64,000 bases of DNA from Chryseobacterium suipulveris (lineage in GTDB: Bacteria > Bacteroidota > Bacteroidia > Flavobacteriales > Weeksellaceae): contig NZ_CP094532.1 of the NCBI RefSeq assembly GCF_022811685.1, positions 310,001 through 374,000 of the forward strand, written 5' to 3'. This document shows positions 25,337 through 36,130 of this stretch, piece after piece. Numbering within the stretch: the stretch's first letter is position 1; every line of letters begins with the position of its first letter. The notes under the pieces are model-generated. The model was not told where the DNA came from, searched no databases, and saw only the letters and a list, made by a program, of their open reading frames with translations. The position numbers were made by a program, and so were the translations under genes.

Positions 25337-28093
25337 ATGCCCAAAATTAGATTAAACAAAGCGTTAAAGGAATTTAATATTTCGATGAACCGTCTTGTGG
25401 ATTTCCTGCAGGAGAAGGGGATCGAAGTGGAAAGTAACCCGAACGCGCAATTGGATGAATCGGCATATGCTGCTTTGGAAGCTGAGTTTGCGAAAGACAG
25501 CGAACAGAAGAAAGCTTCGCACGAGGTGGTGATTACCAAAGTTCCGGAAGAAAAGCTGGAGATCGAGCCATCGAGACCGGAAGTGATCCGTGCAAAAGCA
25601 AGCATTAAACCTGAAACAAAAGTTTTGGGCAAAATCGATTTGGATCCAAAAAAACCTGAAGTCCAAGAACAGCCAGAAGCGGCAGAACCTGTGAAGGAAA
25701 CTCCGGCAGAACCTGTTCATGAAAAACAGGAATTCAAGGTTCTGGATAAGATTGACCTCTCCCAAATCGAGGGAAATAAGCCAAGACCGGCCAAAAAAGA
25801 AAAACAGGAAACTCCTGCTGCTCCGGAACCAACAACTCCGGTGGCGAAGGAAACTGCTCCTGAACCAACTGTAACTACTGAACCTGAAAATCAGGAACCT
25901 GAGAAAATAGAAACCGTTTACCAAAAATTAGACGGGCCGAAAATCTTAAAACAAACGGTTGACCTTTCCCAATTCAACAAGCCGAAAACAACCGGACCAG
26001 GTGCGAAGAAAAAAAGAAAGCGCATCGAAAAACCGGGAACGGCCGGTACGGGAACTCAGCAAAATCAAGGCGGACAAGGAAACAGGCCATCTGGACAAGG
26101 CGGAAACCGACCACATCAGCAACAGGGAGGAAATGCAGGCAGAAGAGGAACAGGAAGAAGGAATGCGCCGACAATGCCGGTAGAACTGACCGACGAGCAG
26201 GTTAAAAACCAAATTAAAGAAACCCTTGAAAAACTGACCAGCAAAGCAGGTAAAAACAAAGGGGCGAAATACAGAAAAGAAAAAAGAGTCTTCAGAAGAG
26301 AGCAGGACGAATTACAGCAGGAACTCGATGCAGCCGACAGAACTCTGAAAGTAACCGAATTTATCACCGTAGGTGAATTGGCAAGTTTGATGAACGTGAG
26401 TCCGACCGAAGTGATTTCGGCTTGTTTCTCACTCGGTGTGATGGTAACGATGAACCAGCGTTTGGAAGCTGATACACTGTTACTTGTGGCGGACGAATTT
26501 GGGTACAAAATTGAATTCGCCGATGCCGATCTGGAAGAATCAGTAGCCGAAGAAGAACCGGATGCAGAAGAAGATTTGGTTCCAAGAGCACCAATTGTGA
26601 CCGTAATGGGACACGTGGACCACGGTAAAACTTCCCTTCTCGACTATATCAGAAAAACCAACGTAATCGCCGGTGAATCCGGAGGAATTACGCAGCACAT
26701 CGGAGCATACAACGTGAAACTGGAAAACGGGCAGAGAATTACCTTCCTCGATACTCCTGGTCACGAAGCGTTTACCGCGATGAGAGCGAGAGGAGCGCAG
26801 ATCACCGATATTGTAATTATCGTGATTGCAGCCGATGACGACGTGATGCCGCAAACGAAAGAGGCGATCTCCCACGCGCAAGCTGCAGGAGTTCCGATGA
26901 TCATCGCACTCAACAAAGTTGACAAACCCAACTCGAATCCGGACAAAATTCGTGAGCAACTTTCCGCAATGAACATCCTTGTTGAAGAATGGGGAGGGAA
27001 TGTGCAGTCACAGGAAGTTTCAGCGAAATTCGGTAACAATATGGACCAGCTTTTGGAGAAAGTTCTTCTTCAGGCAGAAATGCTCGAGCTGAAAGCCAAT
27101 CCAAACAAAAATGCAAATGGTGTAGTAATCGAAGCATCCTTGGATAAAGGAAGAGGTTACGTAACTACAATGTTGGTTCAGGCAGGAACTTTGAAAGTCG
27201 GGGATTACGTACTTGCCGGGAAAAACCACGGTAAAGTCAAAGCAATGCTCGACGAAAGAGGAAAGCAGATGCAGCAAGCAGGACCATCGATTCCGGTAAC
27301 CATTTTAGGGTTGGACGGTGCGCCGACTGCGGGAGACAAATTCCGCGTTTTCGACGACGAAAGAGAAGCGAAAACCATTGCGACAAAAAGAGAGCAGTTG
27401 CAGCGTGAGCAATCCATCAGAACCAAAAAACACCTTACACTCGACGAACTTGGAAGACGTATCGCACTTGGCGACTTCAAAGAACTTAACATCATCCTTA
27501 AAGGTGACGTGGACGGTTCGGTTGAGGCACTTTCCGATCAGCTACAAGGATTGTCAACCGAGGAAATCAGCGTAAACATCATCCACCAAGGAGTGGGTCA
27601 GATCACCGAATCCGACGTGTTATTAGCTGCAGCTTCCGACGCGATCATGATTGGCTTTAACGTAAGAGCCGGTGCAAACGCGAAAGATTTGGCAGACAAG
27701 GAAGAAATCGAAATCAGAACCTACTCGGTAATTTACGCGGCAATTGACGACGTAAAAGAAGCGATGGAGGGAATGCTTTCGCCGGAAATCCGTGAGCAAG
27801 TCATCGGTAATGTGGAGATCCGTGAAGTATTCAAGATTTCGAAAGTGGGGTCCATCGCCGGTTGTATGGTGCTTTCCGGAAAAGTGACCAGAAACTCCAA
27901 AATCAGACTGCTTCGCGACGGAATTGTGAAATTCGACGGCGAGCTCGAAAGCTTGAAACGTTTCAAGGACGATGTGAAGGAGGTGACCAAAGGTTACGAA
28001 TGTGGTCTGAACATCAAAGGATACAACGATATCGAGATCGGCGACATTCTTGAGGTATATGAGGAAGTAGCCGTAAAGAAAAAGTTGAAATAA
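25337..28093 (+). CDS. infB: Translation initiation factor IF-2
   Basis: A 918-residue IF-2 that places initiator tRNA on the 30S subunit in a GTP-dependent way. IF2_N-type modules lie at the start ([20 protein letters not shown]) and before the G domain ([20 protein letters not shown]). Between them is a long Pro/Glu-rich then Gly/Gln/Arg-rich linker (about 75-290). G-domain motifs: GHVDHGKTS (near 424), DTPGHEAF (near 470), NKVD (near 525). Domains II, IF-2 core and C-terminal fMet-tRNA-binding domain (ending [10 protein letters not shown]) follow. A strong terminator sits 23 bases after the stop. Confidence 0.97.
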   Translation: MPKIRLNKALKEFNISMNRLVDFLQEKGIEVESNPNAQLDESAYAALEAEFAKDSEQKKASHEVVITKVPEEKLEIEPSRPEVIRAKASIKPETKVLGKIDLDPKKPEVQEQPEAAEPVKETPAEPVHEKQEFKVLDKIDLSQIEGNKPRPAKKEKQETPAAPEPTTPVAKETAPEPTVTTEPENQEPEKIETVYQKLDGPKILKQTVDLSQFNKPKTTGPGAKKKRKRIEKPGTAGTGTQQNQGGQGNRPSGQGGNRPHQQQGGNAGRRGTGRRNAPTMPVELTDEQVKNQIKETLEKLTSKAGKNKGAKYRKEKRVFRREQDELQQELDAADRTLKVTEFITVGELASLMNVSPTEVISACFSLGVMVTMNQRLEADTLLLVADEFGYKIEFADADLEESVAEEEPDAEEDLVPRAPIVTVMGHVDHGKTSLLDYIRKTNVIAGESGGITQHIGAYNVKLENGQRITFLDTPGHEAFTAMRARGAQITDIVIIVIAADDDVMPQTKEAISHAQAAGVPMIIALNKVDKPNSNPDKIREQLSAMNILVEEWGGNVQSQEVSAKFGNNMDQLLEKVLLQAEMLELKANPNKNANGVVIEASLDKGRGYVTTMLVQAGTLKVGDYVLAGKNHGKVKAMLDERGKQMQQAGPSIPVTILGLDGAPTAGDKFRVFDDEREAKTIATKREQLQREQSIRTKKHLTLDELGRRIALGDFKELNIILKGDVDGSVEALSDQLQGLSTEEISVNIIHQGVGQITESDVLLAAASDAIMIGFNVRAGANAKDLADKEEIEIRTYSVIYAAIDDVKEAMEGMLSPEIREQVIGNVEIREVFKISKVGSIAGCMVLSGKVTRNSKIRLLRDGIVKFDGELESLKRFKDDVKEVTKGYECGLNIKGYNDIEIGDILEVYEEVAVKKKLK

Positions 28094-28115
28094 GACTTTA
28101 ATGAATATAGAAAAG

Positions 28116-28140
28116 AACCTGCATTTTTGCAGGTTTTTTT
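28116..28140 (+). terminator. Rho-independent terminator of the rimP-nusA-infB operon
   Basis: AACCTGC, six-base loop ATTTTT, GCAGGTT, followed by a run of T. Perfect 7-bp stem just after the infB stop codon. Confidence 0.85.
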
Positions 28141-28331
28141 ATTTTGATGTAATTTATAATTATTCTAAATAGCAATTTTGAAATTGCGATAGTTCAATTT
28201 TTTATGCGGCTTTGTAACACAAAACAAAAAAGCAGATGATGTTTTTAAGTTTTTTTTAATTTAATAGTTTTTATAAATGTTAATGCCGCAACTTTATTGT
28301 AATCGTAAATAATGTTTTTCGGGCTGGAAAC

Positions 28332-28362
28332 TTTGTCTTCTTAATTATTTTTAACATATTTG
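28332..28362 (+). promoter_or_regulatory. Promoter of first susC gene
   Basis: TTTG at 28332-28335, 19 bases, then CATATTTG at 28355-28362 (one mismatch to TAnnTTTG). The same CATATTTG and the following leader (ATATTAAA(A)TAGTGTTAATATGAA) recur before the second susC. Confidence 0.6.
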
Positions 28363-28389
28363 CGCGATAAATATTAAAATAGTGTTAAT

Positions 28390-31269
28390 ATGAACGTGAA
28401 ATTAAAAGTATTAAGCATTGGAGCAGCTTTTTTTGCCGCCCAAAGTTTATCGGCTCAAGTCGATACGACGCGGGTTCAGCAAATTGACGAAGTTGTTGTA
28501 ATCGGGTATGGAACCCAGAGAAAATCAGACGTTACTTCGTCTGTAAGTACGGTGAAGGGAGATGCAATCGCCAACTTGAATACGCCAACCTTTGAAGCTC
28601 AGCTTGCAGGCCGCTCAACCGGTGTACAAGTTGTAAACAGTACCGGTGATATTGGTCGTGCGCCAACTGTAAGAATTCGAGGGGTAAACTCCATTAGTTC
28701 TGGAACTGCGCCGCTATATGTAATCGATGGTGTTCCTATGTTTTCTGGTGATACTGGAGGTGGAAATACTTATGCCAACGCATTAGGAGATATCAACCCT
28801 TCCGACATTGAGACTATGACCGTTTTGAAAGATGGTGCTGCAACTGCAATTTACGGATCTCGTGCTGCGAACGGGGTAATTTTGATTACTACCAAAAAAG
28901 GTAGAGGCGGAAGATTCTCTGTATCATACAACAATCAGTTCAGTATTGCGAATGTCGTGAAGAAAATTGATCTTCTTCATACACCTGACTTCATAACCAT
29001 CTCAAACGAAAAAGCTGCAGCAGCAGGGACAGTTTGGGCAAGAGGAAATGAATTTGACACCGATTGGCAGGGAGCGGTGCTGAGAACAGGTACTCAAACC
29101 GACCATTTCCTTTCAATGACTGGAGGACTTGGTAAAGGAAACTTCTATACATCATTAGGTTACACGAATCAAGAAGGGGTTATCATGCCAAATGGAATGG
29201 AAAGACTTTCTATCCGAATGAATGCAGACCAGAAAGTAACTGATTTCTTGAAATTGACCACCAATATGTCATATTCAGAAACTGAATATAAAGGTTTGAA
29301 TAACAATTACAACGCGATTTCTGGTGCGATGTTCAGTGCGATCAGACAATTGCCGAACACGCCGATTTATAACCCTGCAACACCAACCGGTTATAACATC
29401 TATACGCAAGGTACAGTAAGCCGGGTGGGTCAGTGGCAAAACCTTATTCCAATCACTAGTGATCTTACAAACATTGCATATATAGTAAGAAATAACAAAT
29501 ACCAGTCAAATCTTTCTCGTTTTATCGGAAGTGTTGCTGCAGACTTAAAAATCACCAGCTGGTTAGATTACAAATTGCAGGTAAGTAAAGACCGTTCAGT
29601 TACTACTGGTTTCCTATACTGGAACAGGGTACACGGAGACGGTTTCTCAAGAGGCGGTTACATTGACAATAACTATTTGAATCTTGACCGTTGGAACATC
29701 CAGAATATTGCGACGTTCAATAAATCATTCAGTGACCATAATTTCAACTTAGTTTTGGTTAATGAATACCAAAAGCAAAGATCTACCAACTTCTACGCTG
29801 ATGGACAAGGATTGTCATCCGATTTCTTTGGGGATATTAACGTAATTACCGGTTCTTATGGAACTCAGTATTCAGGCGGTGGAGCAGCTGAAAACGGGTT
29901 GATTTCATACGCAGCTCGTCTAAGCTATAACTTCGCAAACAAATATTTCATTCAGGGAACGATCAGAAGAGACGGTCTTTCTAAATTACCAACGGCTAAC
30001 AAATGGGGTAATTTCCCAGGAGTTTCCTTAGGATGGACGGTGTCTAACGAAAGTTTTTTGAAAGGAAATACCACATTGTCTGACCTTAAGCTTAGAGCTT
30101 CTTACGGTAAAGTCGGTAATACCGAAATTGGAAACTATGCATATTTAGGTCTATATAGCCCATTCAAATATGCAGATTATAACGGAATTGGATATTCACA
30201 AGCTGGTAACGACCAGTTGATGTGGGAAACAAGTGCCAAGAAAAATATCGGGGCTGATCTCGGTTTCATGAACAACAGGTTTACTTTAACGGCAGATTAC
30301 TTCATCAATGATAACGACGGATTAATCCTAGCAGTTCCTGTGCCTGGATTCTTGGGGATTCCTGGCGGTGTTGTAAACAAGAACATTGGTAGAATGCAAA
30401 ACAAAGGTTGGGAATTCAGTGCAAATGCAGACATCTTAAAAGCTGAGAAATTCTCATGGAATCTTTCAGGAAACGTTACCTTTATTAAGAATGAGGTAAT
30501 GGCGCTTGTTGATGGGAAAGACATCATTCAGTCACAATTTGGTGAAACTGCTTATTTGATCAGAGAAGGCGAATCGCTTAGATCTTTATATGGTTACCAA
30601 TATTGGGGAGTAAACCCAGCAAACGGTAACCCTGTGTACTACAAAGCTGATGGTTCATTGGTGCAGGCAAATATTGCAAACCAAGGATACTACCTTTTTG
30701 ATCCTGCAAACCCTGGAACACTGGGAGCTCAATCTTCCCTGACAAACAACGACAGACAAATTCTTGGAAATATCTTGCCAACGTACTATGGGGCTGTTAA
30801 CTCCACCTTTAAGTATGGTAACTTTGATCTAGGAATCATGGCGAGATTCAGTGGTGGTAACCACATCTTCAATGTGTCGCGAAGAGAGATGCTGAACCAG
30901 GATTTCTACAATAACGGTACTGAAATTTTGGGTAGATGGCAGAGTGCGAGCAACCCTGGAGACGGCTGGACACCAAAACTACACGGAGGTCGTGGAAACT
31001 TCATCAACCTAAATGGTGTAGTTAACTCTCGATTTGTTGAGAAAGGCGATTTCGTGAAAATTGATAACATCACATTAGGATATTCACTTCCTACTAGTAT
31101 GTTGTCGTCGGTTTATCTTACAAAACTCAGAGTGTACGGAGTAGTACAAAACAGCTTCATGTTCACAAAATACAAAGGAATCGATCCTGAAATGGAAATC
31201 AATGGTATGGACTATAACGCTGTACCAAGACAGAGAACGGTTTCTTTAGGTATCAATGCAACTTTCTAA
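28390..31269 (+). CDS. SusC/RagA-family TonB-dependent outer-membrane transporter (pair 1)
   Basis: A 959-residue TonB-linked outer-membrane protein. A signal peptide (MNVKLKVLSIGAAFFAAQSLSAQ) is followed by a TonB-box-like segment (QIDEVVVIGYGTQRKSDVTS, about 30-49), the plug domain (to about 180, with GVQVVNSTGDIG and [11 protein letters not shown], the SusC signature region) and a large beta-barrel ending in the aromatic C-terminus SLGINATF. There is no N-terminal carboxypeptidase-regulatory-like extension. It forms an uptake complex with the SusD-like lipoprotein that starts 11 bases after its stop. The substrate, glycan or peptide, is unknown. Confidence 0.93.
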   Translation: MNVKLKVLSIGAAFFAAQSLSAQVDTTRVQQIDEVVVIGYGTQRKSDVTSSVSTVKGDAIANLNTPTFEAQLAGRSTGVQVVNSTGDIGRAPTVRIRGVNSISSGTAPLYVIDGVPMFSGDTGGGNTYANALGDINPSDIETMTVLKDGAATAIYGSRAANGVILITTKKGRGGRFSVSYNNQFSIANVVKKIDLLHTPDFITISNEKAAAAGTVWARGNEFDTDWQGAVLRTGTQTDHFLSMTGGLGKGNFYTSLGYTNQEGVIMPNGMERLSIRMNADQKVTDFLKLTTNMSYSETEYKGLNNNYNAISGAMFSAIRQLPNTPIYNPATPTGYNIYTQGTVSRVGQWQNLIPITSDLTNIAYIVRNNKYQSNLSRFIGSVAADLKITSWLDYKLQVSKDRSVTTGFLYWNRVHGDGFSRGGYIDNNYLNLDRWNIQNIATFNKSFSDHNFNLVLVNEYQKQRSTNFYADGQGLSSDFFGDINVITGSYGTQYSGGGAAENGLISYAARLSYNFANKYFIQGTIRRDGLSKLPTANKWGNFPGVSLGWTVSNESFLKGNTTLSDLKLRASYGKVGNTEIGNYAYLGLYSPFKYADYNGIGYSQAGNDQLMWETSAKKNIGADLGFMNNRFTLTADYFINDNDGLILAVPVPGFLGIPGGVVNKNIGRMQNKGWEFSANADILKAEKFSWNLSGNVTFIKNEVMALVDGKDIIQSQFGETAYLIREGESLRSLYGYQYWGVNPANGNPVYYKADGSLVQANIANQGYYLFDPANPGTLGAQSSLTNNDRQILGNILPTYYGAVNSTFKYGNFDLGIMARFSGGNHIFNVSRREMLNQDFYNNGTEILGRWQSASNPGDGWTPKLHGGRGNFINLNGVVNSRFVEKGDFVKIDNITLGYSLPTSMLSSVYLTKLRVYGVVQNSFMFTKYKGIDPEMEINGMDYNAVPRQRTVSLGINATF

Positions 31270-31279
31270 AAAAAATCAT

Positions 31280-32872
31280 ATGAAAATACTTAATATTAAA
31301 AAGAAAACTCTTTTTATTCCTTTAATGGTTGCCTTAATGGCATTGACAGGGTGTACAAGAGAAAATGTACTCGAATTACAACCTTATAACCAGATCAGTG
31401 AAGATGCAGCTTTTTCAACTAAGGAAAATATCATCCTTTCGGTGAATGGTATGTATCAAGCGGCTCAGGTTGGTATGTATAACTTTGAGAACCCTTCTCA
31501 ATCGGGAAGAGGGTATCTCTTTGGAGCTGCTATTTTCCAGCAGAACGATATGCGTGGGGAAGATATGGTGAATACAGCAGCTTTCTATGCAATTACCTAT
31601 ACAGGAACGTGGGATCCTTCAGGTGCCCTAAATACTGTTTATTACTGGGTAGATACCTACAAGTTAATCAACCGTGCAAACCTTGTAATCGAGGGGGTAG
31701 GTAAAGCGATTCAGAATGGTGTTATCTCTCAAGCGGAAGGAAACGACTATATCGGTCAAGCATTGTTTTTCAGAGCTTTCAGCTATTATGAATTGAACAA
31801 TTTCTTTTCTAGACCTTACAAGCATACTCCTGACGCATCGCATATGGGAATGCCGTATCTATTGAAACCAAGCAACACTCTAGCGTCAATTGACGAGAAT
31901 TCACAGATTGGTCGTGGATCGGTTGCTTCGAACTATGCTCAGATTATTGCCGACCTTGATCAGGCGGAATCTTTGACGGCTTCCAAAACAACCAGATCTG
32001 TAAAGAATGGTATTGTGTATGCGTCTAAAGAAGCAGCTATCGCTTTGAAAACGAGAGTTTATATGACCAAAGGTGACTATGCTAAAGTGATTACTGAAGC
32101 TAACAAACTAAATGGACTTTATACATTGACAGCTGATCCAAACGGACCATTTGCGAACAATTATGGAAATACTGAAAGTATTTTCTCATTAGAGAATTCT
32201 GCAACAAACAATCCGGGGGTAAACGGAGCGTTGCCTTCACAATACAACGGTAGAGCGCTTATCGCGGTAAGCCCCATCATCTGGAATCAGCCAGGATGGT
32301 TGGCAACCGATAAAAGAAGAGGACCTAACTTGATTAGAACAGTGACTAACGCTGCATCGCAGCCACAATTCTTACTGACAAACAAGTACAAGGACACTTC
32401 GACTTTGACCGATGCGTCGCCACTTATCAGATATGCTGAGGTATTATTGAACAGAGCAGAGGCAAAAGCAAGATTGGGGGATGCTACCTATTTGGCAGAT
32501 CTAAACGCTGTGAGAAACAGATCTCTTGCAAATCCTGCAACGGAGCAGTATACTGCTTTTAATACTGCTGCGGATGCTGTGAAAGCAATCCTTTTGGAAA
32601 GAAGAATCGAGTTTCTTGGCGAAGGTCAAAGATGGAACACCATTCAGCGTCTCCAACATGATGATCTCGCACCAATTGCTGGAATTCCTGCGAAGTACCG
32701 TAACGGACAAAACCCTACATGGGCTGACTATCAAATTGGAACACCTTATGTGATCAAACCAACTGATGTGCCTGCAATTCCTTATTCTGATTTCAAATTT
32801 GTTTGGCCAATTCCAACAATTGAAACCAGCTCAAATCCAGTTCTTGCTGCACAGCAGAACCCTGGTTATTAA
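31280..32872 (+). CDS. SusD/RagB-family nutrient-binding outer-membrane lipoprotein (pair 1)
   Basis: I start at the ATG 31280-31282, which gives a proper lipoprotein signal (MKILNIKKK..., lipobox LMALTGC, Cys near residue 25); an upstream in-frame ATG at 31256 would overlap susC. The mature protein, about 505 residues, has the TPR-like helices and typical SusD pieces: SEDAAFSTKENIILSVNGMYQ, GQALFFRAFSYYELNNFFSRP, LIRYAEVLLNRAEAKARLG and the C-terminal ERRIEFLGEGQRWNTIQRL. It lids the SusC barrel on the cell surface. A terminator follows 40 bases downstream. Confidence 0.93.
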   Translation: MKILNIKKKTLFIPLMVALMALTGCTRENVLELQPYNQISEDAAFSTKENIILSVNGMYQAAQVGMYNFENPSQSGRGYLFGAAIFQQNDMRGEDMVNTAAFYAITYTGTWDPSGALNTVYYWVDTYKLINRANLVIEGVGKAIQNGVISQAEGNDYIGQALFFRAFSYYELNNFFSRPYKHTPDASHMGMPYLLKPSNTLASIDENSQIGRGSVASNYAQIIADLDQAESLTASKTTRSVKNGIVYASKEAAIALKTRVYMTKGDYAKVITEANKLNGLYTLTADPNGPFANNYGNTESIFSLENSATNNPGVNGALPSQYNGRALIAVSPIIWNQPGWLATDKRRGPNLIRTVTNAASQPQFLLTNKYKDTSTLTDASPLIRYAEVLLNRAEAKARLGDATYLADLNAVRNRSLANPATEQYTAFNTAADAVKAILLERRIEFLGEGQRWNTIQRLQHDDLAPIAGIPAKYRNGQNPTWADYQIGTPYVIKPTDVPAIPYSDFKFVWPIPTIETSSNPVLAAQQNPGY

Positions 32873-32911
32873 TTTAGATATCAATCAAAACGAATATCAA
32901 TTAAATTTTTT

Positions 32912-32946
32912 ACAAACCGCGTCTTCTGGCGCGGTTTGTTTTTTTA
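32912..32946 (+). terminator. Rho-independent terminator of SusC/SusD pair 1
   Basis: ACAAACCGCG (32912-32921), 8-base loop, CGCGGTTTGT (32930-32939), then T tract. Perfect 10-bp stem. Confidence 0.88.
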
Positions 32947-33086
32947 TTTGGTGGGCTGGCTCCTATTGCCTCTTTTTGGGAATAATTCTTGCCGTCTTCG
33001 ATCAGTTCAAATTTTACAAAATTTCCTCTGTTTTGGTAAAGATGCGCTAAAGAGTTCAAAAAAATGTTCCATATCTGCAAATTCAA

Positions 33087-33118
33087 GTTGCATATCTTAA
33101 AAAAAATCAACATATTTG
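33087..33118 (+). promoter_or_regulatory. Promoter of second susC gene
   Basis: GTTG at 33087-33090, 20 bases, CATATTTG at 33111-33118. The -7 and leader sequence up to the start codon are nearly the same as at 28355-28395, indicating common control or duplication. Confidence 0.5.
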
Positions 33119-33145
33119 TCGCATTAAATATTAAATAGTGTTAAT

Positions 33146-36112
33146 ATGAATGTAAAATTACGAGTTTTAAGTATGGGCGTTCTGTTTTTTGCAGGCCATA
33201 CAGTGATGGCTCAAAAAGCAAAGAGAGATACAGCGACTAAAACTACTGAGATTCAGGAAGTAGTCCTGATCGGTGGTATCAAGCTGGATCCCGCACAGAA
33301 AGTGGGTTCATATAATGTGGTTTCCAAGGCGAATTTCGAATCTACTCCGTTTTCATCAGTGGATGAGGTATTGAATGGTCGTGTTGCCGGGCTCAACTTT
33401 TCATCTGCTAGTGGTGACCCAGGTTCCTCCAATATGATTACGGTGAGAGGGGTGAGTTCAATGATTGGAACACCAAACCCGCTTTATGTGATTGATGGTG
33501 TGGTAGTTGGAAAAGGATCAGATAACGCATCCATGATGGAGTCCTGGAACCCGCTTTCTTCAATTGATAACAATGCAATTGAAAGTGTTTCGGTGCTGAA
33601 AGACGCATCCGCAACTGCACTGTATGGCTCCAGAGGTGCAAACGGTGTGATTTTGATTACCACAAAGAAAGGAAGGTATAACCAGAGAAGTAGATTCGAG
33701 TTTTCTACAGAAACAGGAGTGCAAAGCCGTGCGCATGATAAAATGCAGTTGATGAACGGTGACGAATATTTGAAATATGGGGGGATTTTGATGTGGAACT
33801 CGCAAGGAACGGCTGCACTTCCAGGTGTCACTTTCAATACGCTGCAGGACGCAACTGATTATTATTTGAATAATTATATTCCGGATACGGAGCCGATTAA
33901 GCAAAGCCGTAATTTTACTAACTGGACAAAAGAAGTCAACAGATCTACTTCGATGGTAAACACGTATAACTTCGCGGCAAGCGGAGGTGGGGAGAATACT
34001 TCTTTCCGAATTGGAGGATCTTATTATCAAAACGAACCTTTGGTAAAGTCATCTTCATTTGACAGAATCAGTGTGAATACGGCGGTAGATCATAAAGCTT
34101 CTGATAAACTGAAATTTGGTCTTAATTTGAATTATTCAAATATTAAAAGAAGGACCTATTTTGGAGGTAGAGCTTCTGCTAACCCGGTTACTTCTACCAT
34201 TATGCTTTCACCATGGAGATCAGTATATATCGACGGAAAATTCAACCAGGAATCGTGGCCGCTTGATGCTAATGAAATGACGAAAGGCTTTAACCCAGTA
34301 TCTATTCTTCAGAACACTGGCCAAAAATCAAGTATCAACTCCATCATCGGATCTGTTAATATGGATTACCAGTTTGTGAAAAATGTTTACTTTAATTCAC
34401 TTTATGGTGTTCAGGCACAATTTATGAAAGAACTGCAGTGGGGAGCAAAAGGACATCCGGTTTATATTGGAATGACGGACGATCAAGGTTTTCTTGGTGA
34501 TGCGCGAACCACTATCCTCGACTGGAACTGGTCCAATACCTTAAGTTACCGTAATGTTTTCGCAGGAAGACACGACCTTCAGGCGTATTTGGGAATGGAA
34601 TATCAAGACCATTATTACGATAATCTTTACGGATTTACTTTAACCATGAATGATCCAAGACCATATTTTGGTTTTGCGGACAATCAGCGTTTGTCCAACA
34701 TAGATTACAGATGGAAGCAGATTTCCTATTTCTCGCGTTTGAACTATACACTCGACAGAAAATATACCCTTTCTGCACAGTTTAGAAGGGATGGTAACTC
34801 TACACTGGGAACAGAAAAATTCGGTAATTTTTGGTCAATCGGAGGTTCATGGAATGTGATGAACGAAACATTTGCACCAAAAGCTTTTTCAACATTAAAC
34901 CTGCGAGCAAGCTACGGTATTTTAGGAAATATACCTTATGCTGATCAATGGGGATTACAGTATAATGCATATCCAACTCTTACTTATAATTCTACCGGTG
35001 GTTGGGGTGAAACAAGTGGGAATGGAGGAATTGGTTCCCCAGGAAACCCAGGCTTAGGTTGGGAAGAAGCAGCACACCTTGATGTAGGAGCAGATATTGG
35101 TTTCTTTAATGACCGTCTTAAGTTTTCAATGGATTATTATGATAAGCTGACAAGTAAGGCGATTTTCGAGATTTATCCTGCTTTAGAAGCAGGAGGACCT
35201 AACTCTTATTTTGGAAATGTAGGAGACATCCGCAACAGAGGTTTTGAAATGGTAATTGATGCTATCCCCGTAAGAACTGACAACTTCAGATGGTCAATCA
35301 ATGCTAATGGATCCTATGGTAAATCTATTGTAGAAAAACTTAACGTGGATTTGGTTGAATTTGGTGGTGATACCTCTGATGGAAGTAATGAGTTGGTTGC
35401 AATGGCTCCGGGACATCTGTTAGGAGAATATTATACATGGTTATGGGCGGGTGTAGCTCAGCAGGACGATCCTAGTAAAGGAATTAAAGCTGGGGACGCT
35501 CTGTGGTATACAGACGGAACCCAGACCGATGTTACCAATGTTAAAACACAGGCAGAAAAAGCTTGGATGGGTAAAAACGCATTCCCGACTTATAATGTTG
35601 GTTTAACAAATGAATTCAAGTATAAAAATGTAAGTTTAAGCTTCATGCTTTCTGGTCAGTTCGATTTTTATGTACAGAACGGGGTACATTCTTATACCAT
35701 TCACGATGGACGGTTCCCGAACAGAAACCAGATTACAGATGCACTGTATGATAGCTGGACAGATGCTCCGGGCGCAGAAAACTACAGCCAGAATAATCCA
35801 AAAGCAATTCTCAACAACCCAAGTCAATCAAGACTGGAATCATCAAGATTTATCAATAAAGGTGATCATATCCGATTGAAAGAAATGCGTCTTGCTTATT
35901 CTTTCGGTAGCCAGTTTAAAGAAGCGACCGGGCTCAACAATCTTACCGTTTATTTAAGAGGAACTAACTTGTTGACATGGGTTTTCGATAAAGATTTGAA
36001 TTATGATCCGGAATCAACTTCCAACTCCTGGTCATGGGTAGGAAAAGGAAGATATTGGTATTCTTCACCGGTACTCAAAACTATTTCTATGGGAATTCAA
36101 ATCGGCTTCTAA
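33146..36112 (+). CDS. SusC/RagA-family TonB-dependent outer-membrane transporter (pair 2)
   Basis: A 988-residue TonB-dependent transporter. Signal peptide [23 protein letters not shown], nearly the same as in pair 1, then the TonB-box-like [20 protein letters not shown], a plug domain (about 50-190; [34 protein letters not shown]) and a barrel ending SMGIQIGF. It differs strongly from the pair-1 protein after the signal peptide, so it should take up a different ligand. It is read with the SusD-like gene 18 bases downstream. Confidence 0.93.
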   Translation: MNVKLRVLSMGVLFFAGHTVMAQKAKRDTATKTTEIQEVVLIGGIKLDPAQKVGSYNVVSKANFESTPFSSVDEVLNGRVAGLNFSSASGDPGSSNMITVRGVSSMIGTPNPLYVIDGVVVGKGSDNASMMESWNPLSSIDNNAIESVSVLKDASATALYGSRGANGVILITTKKGRYNQRSRFEFSTETGVQSRAHDKMQLMNGDEYLKYGGILMWNSQGTAALPGVTFNTLQDATDYYLNNYIPDTEPIKQSRNFTNWTKEVNRSTSMVNTYNFAASGGGENTSFRIGGSYYQNEPLVKSSSFDRISVNTAVDHKASDKLKFGLNLNYSNIKRRTYFGGRASANPVTSTIMLSPWRSVYIDGKFNQESWPLDANEMTKGFNPVSILQNTGQKSSINSIIGSVNMDYQFVKNVYFNSLYGVQAQFMKELQWGAKGHPVYIGMTDDQGFLGDARTTILDWNWSNTLSYRNVFAGRHDLQAYLGMEYQDHYYDNLYGFTLTMNDPRPYFGFADNQRLSNIDYRWKQISYFSRLNYTLDRKYTLSAQFRRDGNSTLGTEKFGNFWSIGGSWNVMNETFAPKAFSTLNLRASYGILGNIPYADQWGLQYNAYPTLTYNSTGGWGETSGNGGIGSPGNPGLGWEEAAHLDVGADIGFFNDRLKFSMDYYDKLTSKAIFEIYPALEAGGPNSYFGNVGDIRNRGFEMVIDAIPVRTDNFRWSINANGSYGKSIVEKLNVDLVEFGGDTSDGSNELVAMAPGHLLGEYYTWLWAGVAQQDDPSKGIKAGDALWYTDGTQTDVTNVKTQAEKAWMGKNAFPTYNVGLTNEFKYKNVSLSFMLSGQFDFYVQNGVHSYTIHDGRFPNRNQITDALYDSWTDAPGAENYSQNNPKAILNNPSQSRLESSRFINKGDHIRLKEMRLAYSFGSQFKEATGLNNLTVYLRGTNLLTWVFDKDLNYDPESTSNSWSWVGKGRYWYSSPVLKTISMGIQIGF

Positions 36113-36130
36113 TAACAAAAATAAATTACA

